64,000 nucleotides of DNA from SAR86 cluster bacterium (GTDB lineage: Bacteria; Pseudomonadota; Gammaproteobacteria; Magnimaribacterales; AG-339-G14): positions 271,288 to 335,287 of the forward strand of contig CP097974.1 in assembly GCA_023703675.1 (NCBI GenBank). Reading direction: 5' to 3'. Position 1 is the stretch's first letter, and each line of letters opens with the position of its first letter. Of this stretch, positions 58,621 through 64,000 are shown one piece after another. A program made the translations under genes and the position numbers. The notes under the pieces are model-generated. The model worked only from the letters and a program-made list of their open reading frames with translations. It was not told where the DNA came from and did not search any database.

Positions 58621-59418
58621 TTATTTGAAGGATTCCTTGATGTCCTGAAGGATTAATTCTACGCAATTTTTATTTCCGGCGATCAGATGGTGTGAGTTGT
58701 CTACTGTCGCTTCACCAAAAAAATTAGATACATATCCTCCTGCTTCCTGCACAAGTAGGTTCCCAGCAGCAAAATCCCAATGCTTCATTCCATAGCCAAC
58801 AAAAGCATCTAATCTTCCCGCGGCAACATAGGCAAGATCTATTGCCGTTGACCCGGTTCTTCTAAGTGTCAAATTATGACTATAAAGCTTTCTAATAACA
58901 TCTAGGGTGTTAAGTTCGGGCTCGATCTTTCCTGAATGAAAGGAATTGCATAAAAGAGAGTTTTTTAAAGATTTAATCTTGGAAACTCTAAGGCGCTCTT
59001 GATTTAGGTAAGCTCCTTTTCCCTTTGAAGCATAGTATTCATCATCTCGAGTGATATCGTATATGATCCCATGCGATAGGATTTCTTTTTCATAACAAGC
59101 TATAGAAATAGAATAGTATGGAAAGCCATGAATGAAATTAGTGGTACCATCAATAGGATCGATTACCCAAACCAATTCAGCATTTTCAGGACCTGATCTT
59201 CCAGATTCCTCACAAATAAAAGAACTCTCTGGAAAAGAATCGTTAATGGTTGAGATTATTATTTTTTCTGCTATTTCGTCTACTTGAGTGACAAAATCAG
59301 TTGGACCTTTTTCATAAATCTTTACTTTGTCCATTCGACGAGCAAATTTATGGATTTCTTTAGCCGCTAATCTTGCAGCTTTTATGGCTATGTTAACTTT
59401 GGGTTCTTTTGATTGCAC
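58621..59418 (-). CDS. suhB: Inositol-1-monophosphatase family protein SuhB
   Basis: Magnesium-dependent phosphatase; in E. coli SuhB is also a transcription-antitermination factor for rRNA. FICEEESGR-type metal site (SSFICEESGRSGP), then the signature WVIDPIDGTTNFIHGFPYYSISIA and HWDFAAGNLLVQEAGG. At 265 residues it is full length. The start is GTG at 59418. It is divergent from trmJ, as in E. coli. Confidence 0.92.
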   Translation of the reverse strand: MQSKEPKVNIAIKAARLAAKEIHKFARRMDKVKIYEKGPTDFVTQVDEIAEKIIISTINDSFPESSFICEESGRSGPENAELVWVIDPIDGTTNFIHGFPYYSISIACYEKEILSHGIIYDITRDDEYYASKGKGAYLNQERLRVSKIKSLKNSLLCNSFHSGKIEPELNTLDVIRKLYSHNLTLRRTGSTAIDLAYVAAGRLDAFVGYGMKHWDFAAGNLLVQEAGGYVSNFFGEATVDNSHHLIAGNKNCVELILQDIKESFK

Positions 59419-59454
59419 TCTACAATTGTAAACTATTGCCTAATATTAATAAGA

Positions 59455-60186
59455 ATGAATAAAAAAAATAATATCGATATCGAATTTATTTTAGTTGAGC
59501 CTTCTCATCCAGGAAATATAGGCGCTTGTGCAAGAGCTATTAAAAATATGAGTTTCAAAAAACTTGCCTTGGTAAACCCAAGAAAAGAGATAAGCGAAGA
59601 AGCTTTTCATAGAGCTAAAGGAGCTAAAGATATTTTAGAAAATGCTACGATTTATGATTCTTTTGAGGAAGCCCTAAAAGAAAAAAATCTCATCTTTGCA
59701 ACTAGTGCAAGAGAAAGAACAATCTCTTGGCCAACATTTTCTGTTCATAAAATTGACGACGAAGTAAAAAACGAAATTCGTTCTCTTAAGTCTAAAACAG
59801 CAGTGGTTTTTGGGCGTGAAGACAATGGATTGTCTAATAAAGAACTTCAAAAATGTCACTATCATTTGATAATCCCTGCAAACGATGAATACTCTTCATT
59901 AAATTTATCACATGCACTTCAAATAGTTTCTTTTGAATTAATGAAGATAGTTACTTCTGAAAGTAAATTTATGCCAGACGAAAAAGAATTTGTAACTTCT
60001 GAAGAGAATGAACAATTGATTTTACACCTGATGGAAGTATTAAAAAAAATTGATTTTTATGATCCAAAGAGTTCAAAGCAAGTTAAAGTTAGAATAGAAA
60101 GATTGATCAAAAAATCTAGATTAGATAAATTAGAAATGGGCATTCTTAGAGGATTTCTTTCTAAGATTATGGACTTTGAAAAATGA
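59455..60186 (+). CDS. trmJ: tRNA (cytidine/uridine-2'-O-)-methyltransferase TrmJ
   Basis: SPOUT methyltransferase that modifies position 32 of the anticodon loop. EFILVEPSHPGNIGACARAIKNMSFKKLALVNPR, then FATSARERTISWP and VFGREDNGLSNKELQKCHYHLIIPANDEYSSLNLSHALQIVSFEL, form the family pattern. I choose ATG 59455, giving 243 residues like E. coli (246). An upstream in-frame ATG at 59413 overlaps suhB. Confidence 0.93.
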   Translation: MNKKNNIDIEFILVEPSHPGNIGACARAIKNMSFKKLALVNPRKEISEEAFHRAKGAKDILENATIYDSFEEALKEKNLIFATSARERTISWPTFSVHKIDDEVKNEIRSLKSKTAVVFGREDNGLSNKELQKCHYHLIIPANDEYSSLNLSHALQIVSFELMKIVTSESKFMPDEKEFVTSEENEQLILHLMEVLKKIDFYDPKSSKQVKVRIERLIKKSRLDKLEMGILRGFLSKIMDFEK

Positions 60187-60216
60187 CTGTTTCTGATACA
60201 ATCGTTTTTTCGTTGA

Positions 60217-60291
60217 GTCCCCTTCGTCTAGCGGTTAGGACACCGGGTTTTCATCTCGGCAACAGGGGTTCGATCCCCCTAGGGGACGCCA
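60217..60291 (+). tRNA. tRNA-Glu (TTC anticodon)
   Basis: Acceptor GTCCCCT (60217-60223) pairs AGGGGAC (60281-60287), discriminator G, encoded CCA (60289-60291). The anticodon arm CCGGG-TTTTCAT-CTCGG gives TTC. TTCGATCC marks the T-arm. Confidence 0.96.
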
Positions 60292-60386
60292 CAAAGTCGC
60301 TCTTTTAGAGTGCAATTCGGAATTCTTTTATCGGAAACTGGTCAATTTATTACCTTTTTAGGCTTCTTTTCATATTTTTGAGTAAA

Positions 60387-60449
60387 TTCGTTCCCCTTTA
60401 ACGAACCTTTAAAATAATGCTGTAAATTAAATAAACCTAGTTGGTTTAT
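60387..60449 (+). promoter_or_regulatory. Two inverted repeats in the glnK leader
   Basis: TTCGTT (60387-60392) / AACGAA (60400-60405) with a 7-base spacer, and ATAAACC (60431-60437) / GGTTTAT (60443-60449) with spacer TAGTT, the latter ending 9 bases before the glnK ATG. No sigma54 (GG-N10-GC) or NtrC site was found in the gap. They could be an operator or an RNA hairpin over the start region. Direct observation; function unknown. Confidence 0.4.
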
Positions 60450-60458
60450 CTAAAATTT

Positions 60459-60809
60459 ATGAAACTTATGTCAATTGTTGTAAAACCTTCTAAAGTCGAA
60501 GCAGTTAAAAGTGCTATATCATCTGTTGGTGTTAGCGGTGCAACTATCTTGGATGCAAGAGGTTTTGGTTCAACTAAAGGGCACACGGACTCTTATAGAG
60601 GAGCTCAATACCAAGTGGATACTAATCCCAAGGCTATGTTGCAGGTCGCTTGTAAGGACGAGAGTGTTAATGACATTGTTGAAGCGGTTCGAAGTGTTGC
60701 TAATACCAACACTATTGGTGATGGAAAGATTTTCATCACAGAACTTTTAGATGTAATACGCATTAGAACTGGTGAAACTGGTGAAGGTGCAATTAACGGA
60801 GAATATTAA
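60459..60809 (+). CDS. glnK: Nitrogen regulatory protein PII (GlnK)
   Basis: Signal protein that reads ATP/ADP and 2-oxoglutarate and blocks AmtB. MKLMSIVVKPSKVEAVKSAI opens it, the T-loop is GFGSTKGHTDSYRGAQY, and GDGKIFITELLDVIRIRTGE closes it. The Tyr of YRGAQY, the usual uridylylation site, and the Lys in NPKAML are kept, but R38-Q39 of E. coli GlnK are S-T here. Gln39 normally helps place Mg-ATP and 2-oxoglutarate. I choose ATG 60459 (116 residues); TTG at 60441 and ATG 60468 are alternatives. The stop overlaps amtB by 1 base. Confidence 0.93.
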   Translation: MKLMSIVVKPSKVEAVKSAISSVGVSGATILDARGFGSTKGHTDSYRGAQYQVDTNPKAMLQVACKDESVNDIVEAVRSVANTNTIGDGKIFITELLDVIRIRTGETGEGAINGEY

Positions 60810-62047
60810 TGGAAGAAATTAAATTTTCATTAGACACATTCTATGCCTTGATGTCAGGTGCACTAGTTATGTGGATGGCTGCTGGTTTCACAATGCTTGA
60901 AGCCGGTTTAGTTCAGAAAAAAGATGTTTCAGAGATTGTCACAAAGAATTTGGGACTTTATTCCATCGCTTGTGTCATGTATTTAGCGTGCGGATTCATA
61001 CTTATGTATCCTGGATCTGCTTTGGTAGATGGGGTACTTCCTGCAATCGGAACATCATGGGGGCTTTCAACAGCATTACCTAACGAAGAAATAGGCATAC
61101 CTTACGGCATGGATTATTCTCAACAGGCTGACTTCTTTTTCCAAGTTGTCTTTGTTGCTACTGCTATGTCCATCGTTTCAGGAGCTGTAGCAGGTAGAAT
61201 GAAACTTTTACCTTTCTACCTTTTTGCAATCATATTGACTGCATTCATCTACCCAATTCAAGGTTATTGGAACTGGGGTGGAGGATTCTTAAGTTCTGGA
61301 GGTTATTCTGATTATGCTGGATCTGGAACAGTTCATTTATGTGGTGCTGCTGCAGCATTAGCTGTAGTTACAATCCTTGGTCCTAGAAAAGGTAAATATA
61401 ATGTTGACGGTTCAGTTAACCCAATGCCAGGATCTAACATTCCTCTTGCTGCATTAGGAGCTTGGATTTTATGGTTAGGTTGGTTTGGTTTTAATGGTGG
61501 ATCAGAACTTATTGTAAGTGATGAAGCTAGTGCAATTGCAGTTAGTCAGGTGTTTTTGAACACTAACATGGCTGCAGCTGGTGGGGTAATTGCAGCATTG
61601 TTAACTAGTTTATTCGCAACTGGAAAAATGGACGTTACCATGGCGATCAACGGAGCAATTGCTGGTTTAGTAGCAATTACCGCTGGTCCAAGTGCGCCAA
61701 GTGGAGGAGAGGCTGTATTTATCGGTGCCGCCGGTGGAGTATTGGTGTACTTCTCAATACTTTTCTTTGATAAAACTTTGAAAGTTGACGATCCAGTAGG
61801 AGCGATTTCTGCTCACGGAACTGTGGGAATCTTAGGTGTAATGGTTGTTCCATTCACTTCAGATGCTTCTTTCTTGTGGCAGCTTTATGGAGTATTAGCT
61901 ATTGGTGGTTTTACTTACATAGCAAGTTTAATAGTTACATTTATTATTAATGTAATTATGCCAATCAGAGCAACTGACGAAGAGCAAGACGCAGGTCTTG
62001 ATTCAACAGAAGTTGGGGTATCAGCTTACCCAGAATTCTCGGATTAA
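60809..62047 (+). CDS. amtB: Ammonium transporter AmtB
   Basis: Ammonium channel of 412 residues with about 11 helices. The two pore histidines sit in GSGTVHLCGAA and ISAHGTVGILG. ALVMWMAAGFTMLEAGLVQ and GYWNWGGGFLS are canonical, as is LGWFGFNGGSE. glnK precedes it with a 1-base overlap, so the pair is one operon: PII gates the channel. A terminator follows. Confidence 0.96.
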   Translation: MEEIKFSLDTFYALMSGALVMWMAAGFTMLEAGLVQKKDVSEIVTKNLGLYSIACVMYLACGFILMYPGSALVDGVLPAIGTSWGLSTALPNEEIGIPYGMDYSQQADFFFQVVFVATAMSIVSGAVAGRMKLLPFYLFAIILTAFIYPIQGYWNWGGGFLSSGGYSDYAGSGTVHLCGAAAALAVVTILGPRKGKYNVDGSVNPMPGSNIPLAALGAWILWLGWFGFNGGSELIVSDEASAIAVSQVFLNTNMAAAGGVIAALLTSLFATGKMDVTMAINGAIAGLVAITAGPSAPSGGEAVFIGAAGGVLVYFSILFFDKTLKVDDPVGAISAHGTVGILGVMVVPFTSDASFLWQLYGVLAIGGFTYIASLIVTFIINVIMPIRATDEEQDAGLDSTEVGVSAYPEFSD

Positions 62048-62060
62048 TTTCTCCCTAATA

Positions 62061-62093
62061 AAAAGCAGGCAAGCCTCCCTTGCCTGCTTTTTT
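62061..62093 (+). terminator. Intrinsic terminator after amtB
   Basis: AAAAGCAGGCAA (62061-62072) pairs TTGCCTGCTTTT (62080-62091) with loop GCCTCCC, then more T. It is 13 bases after the amtB stop. Confidence 0.92.
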
Positions 62094-62133
62094 CATTTAC
62101 TTATACCCTTAAAACCAAGGATATAATCCTTCC

Positions 62134-64000
62134 ATGAGATGTGTTTTAGGATTTTTAATAATTCTTTCTTTATCTATATTTTCTCAAGAAGAAGAAATTA
62201 TTGTCATTGCTGAGAGGGGTTGGGTATTTACTCCTTCCGTAGACAATCTTTCAGAAGAAGATATCAGTGAAATAAATTCTCACCATTTTAAAGAATTACT
62301 AAATTTATCTTCTGGAACTTGGATCAGCAGAGGGTCTGGTCAGGAAAGTTTAATCTCAATTAGATCGCCAGTCTTAACTGGTTCAGGTGCCTGTGGATCT
62401 TTTTTGATAATTGAAGACGAAATACCTATTCGACCTTTAGGTTTTTGCAATGTAAATAATCTGTTTGAGGTTTCAGGAAATCTTTCTTCCGAAATACAGG
62501 TCATCAAGGGAGCATCTAGTGCAGTATTTGGAGGCAACGCATTACATGGATTAATTAATTTAAAATCTATTACATTTGAAGGTCAAAATTCAATTGGTTT
62601 TGAAATAGATAAAAATAATTCCTTAAGATCAAAATTTATCAATAGAAAAAATAATATTTTGGCCTTTGGCTTGGAGTTAGATAGCGATAAAGGATTTAGA
62701 AAAGGTTCTGGTTATGACCAACAAAAGTTTGTGCTTAAAACGGAAAATCGTTACAACGATTGGTCGATGGAAAGTCTAATAAGTATCACAAACTTAAATC
62801 AAGAAACTGCAGGTTATATTGATTCTTACGAGCACCCTAGGAGACTTGAAAATCAAAATCTTGAAGCTTACAGAGATGCAAATTCTATAAGATTGAATAC
62901 AAAATTTTCAAAACAATTTGACGAAGTAACGCTCACACTTAATCCTTATGTTAGAAAAAGTTCTATGGAATTTATTCAACATTATCTTCCTGGAAAACCA
63001 ATCGAAAAAAATGGTCAACAAAGTTTAGGCTTATTTTTTAAAACTTTAGGATATGAAATCAAAAAAAATACCTTCAATTTTGGAGCACAATTTGAAGTTG
63101 CTGATATAAACCTTGATGAATTCCAGCCCAATAAACTTACCACTAGCTCTGCTTTCAATAACGCTGTTCGTCCAAAAGGATTTCATTACAATTTTGAAGT
63201 ACTAACTAGTTTGGTTGCTGTCTTCTTGAATCATAACTACAAATTAAATGACGAAATATCTTTTTTTTCTGACTTGAGAATTGAATTACTAAATTACAAT
63301 TACGATAACTTAATGAATGATGGCCGTCTGAGAGACGATGGCACTTCTTGTGGATTTGGCGGTTGTTTCTACTCCAGACCTTCGGATACAGATTTAAATT
63401 TTCTTGACAATTCTTATAGGTTTGGAGTTGAGCGAAAATTAATCAATGGAAGTCTTTTTTTTCAATTTAGCACTGGACATAGACCTCCACAAATCAATGA
63501 ATTATTCAGATTGCAAAAAGGCCAAACCTTGGCTGATTTAGACTCTGAAGAAATGGATTCATTAGAAATTGCTTTTATTAATGAAGGTGAGACTTCTAGA
63601 AATCAAATAGTTTTTTACTATTCAAAAAAGAATAATTACATTTTTAAGGATGCATCTTCCAATATGATTTTAGGGGGTCGTTCTCGACATAGGGGATTGG
63701 AATTAAAGGGATCAAAATTTTTGAACTCTAAATTTTCTTTGAAATATGCTTTTAACTTGACAGAGCATCTTTACGATTTTACTAATTCCAGCATAGGAAT
63801 TTATTCAGGAAACGATATAGATACGTCTCCAAATTTTTTTGGAAGCGTTTTTTTTAATTACGAATTAAATGAGCAAATTAATTTTCAAATTGAGCAAGAA
63901 TTTATGGACGAATATTATATGGAACCTTCAAATCTCTATATTTATAAGGGGCATAATTTGACAAACGTAAGATCTTCTTACGAAGTAAATAAAAATCTAA
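62134..64000 (+). CDS. TonB-dependent outer-membrane receptor (3' end beyond window)
   Basis: Outer-membrane importer; the frame is open for 622 codons to the last base. The signal peptide is MRCVLGFLIILSLSIFSQ. A plug domain follows (NLSEEDISEINSHHFKELLNLSSGTWISRGSG, then IQVIKGASSAVFGGNALHGLINL), then a beta-barrel of alternating strands, with FSTGHRPPQINELFRLQ marking the region near the C-terminal half typical of these receptors. The substrate cannot be told; the plug has an unusual pair of Cys (GACGSF, GFCNV). No TonB box is obvious. Confidence 0.9.
   Translation, partial: MRCVLGFLIILSLSIFSQEEEIIVIAERGWVFTPSVDNLSEEDISEINSHHFKELLNLSSGTWISRGSGQESLISIRSPVLTGSGACGSFLIIEDEIPIRPLGFCNVNNLFEVSGNLSSEIQVIKGASSAVFGGNALHGLINLKSITFEGQNSIGFEIDKNNSLRSKFINRKNNILAFGLELDSDKGFRKGSGYDQQKFVLKTENRYNDWSMESLISITNLNQETAGYIDSYEHPRRLENQNLEAYRDANSIRLNTKFSKQFDEVTLTLNPYVRKSSMEFIQHYLPGKPIEKNGQQSLGLFFKTLGYEIKKNTFNFGAQFEVADINLDEFQPNKLTTSSAFNNAVRPKGFHYNFEVLTSLVAVFLNHNYKLNDEISFFSDLRIELLNYNYDNLMNDGRLRDDGTSCGFGGCFYSRPSDTDLNFLDNSYRFGVERKLINGSLFFQFSTGHRPPQINELFRLQKGQTLADLDSEEMDSLEIAFINEGETSRNQIVFYYSKKNNYIFKDASSNMILGGRSRHRGLELKGSKFLNSKFSLKYAFNLTEHLYDFTNSSIGIYSGNDIDTSPNFFGSVFFNYELNEQINFQIEQEFMDEYYMEPSNLYIYKGHNLTNVRSSYEVNKNL

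Noticed and set aside
59413-59454. Upstream start for trmJ
   Set aside because: It overlaps the suhB start on the other strand and adds residues not found in TrmJ.
60292-60458. Sigma54/NtrC-dependent promoter for glnK-amtB
   Set aside because: No TGGCAC-N5-TTGC element or NtrC palindrome could be found in the gap.

Overview
The window reads as a chromosomal segment of a streamlined, AT-rich, free-living marine gammaproteobacterium, most like the SAR86 clade. The evidence is the low G+C, the very short or overlapping gene junctions, the classic gammaproteobacterial gene orders (murJ-ribF-ileS-lspA-ispH; rpsP-rimM-trmD-rplS; xerD-dsbC; hom-thrC-prfB-lysS; rpoE-rseA-degP; lepA-lepB-rnc-era-recO-acpS; yajC-secD-secF) and a TonB-dependent receptor at the right edge. 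The clade name is an inference from gene content. There are no rRNA genes, insertion sequences, prophage genes or CRISPR arrays. Almost every gene is housekeeping.

Layout. 1-10.3 kb: lipid II flippase (5' cut by the window edge), FAD synthesis, isoleucyl-tRNA synthetase, lipoprotein signal peptidase, IspH, a D-amino-acid dehydrogenase, and a peptidoglycan-recycling pair (ampD, ampG). 10.3-13 kb: groES-groEL with promoter and terminator, then a membrane protein related to the N-terminal half of PuuD. 13-24.4 kb: a CorB-type protein, the S16/L19 operon, xerD, dsbC, threonine synthesis, prfB with its programmed frameshift, and lysS. 24.4-38.5 kb: a leftward operon of a thiolase-like protein, malate dehydrogenase and a carotenoid oxygenase; then class Ia ribonucleotide reductase (nrdAB) with paired NrdR boxes and DnaA boxes, glpK, argF, serA and two short-chain dehydrogenases. 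38.5-38.9 kb: a 385-bp AT-rich gene-free stretch with a DnaA-box palindrome. 38.9-47.6 kb: ung, ygfZ, sdhE, the sigma-E operon behind a consensus sigma-E promoter, lepA, lepB, rnc and era.

47.6-48.1 kb is the standout. A promoter, a roughly 200-nt structured leader carrying the conserved core of the glutamine riboswitch (glnA / Downstream-peptide class), a 52-residue protein with three YRGV motifs (DUF4278 / PirA-like), and a strong intrinsic terminator form a self-contained cassette between era and recO. These riboswitches and their small downstream peptides are known mainly from cyanobacteria and cyanophage. There, PirA binds the PII nitrogen-signalling protein. The same window holds a PII protein (glnK) with an altered T-loop next to amtB, so a glutamine -> small peptide -> PII circuit in a gammaproteobacterium is a plausible, testable hypothesis.

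48.1-64 kb: recO, acpS, adk, tsaB, uppP, a glutathione-transferase-like gene, rsmJ, a small methyltransferase, plsB, tRNA-Leu(CAA), yajC-secD-secF, suhB, trmJ, tRNA-Glu(TTC), glnK-amtB with terminator, and the 5' part of a TonB-dependent receptor that runs off the window.
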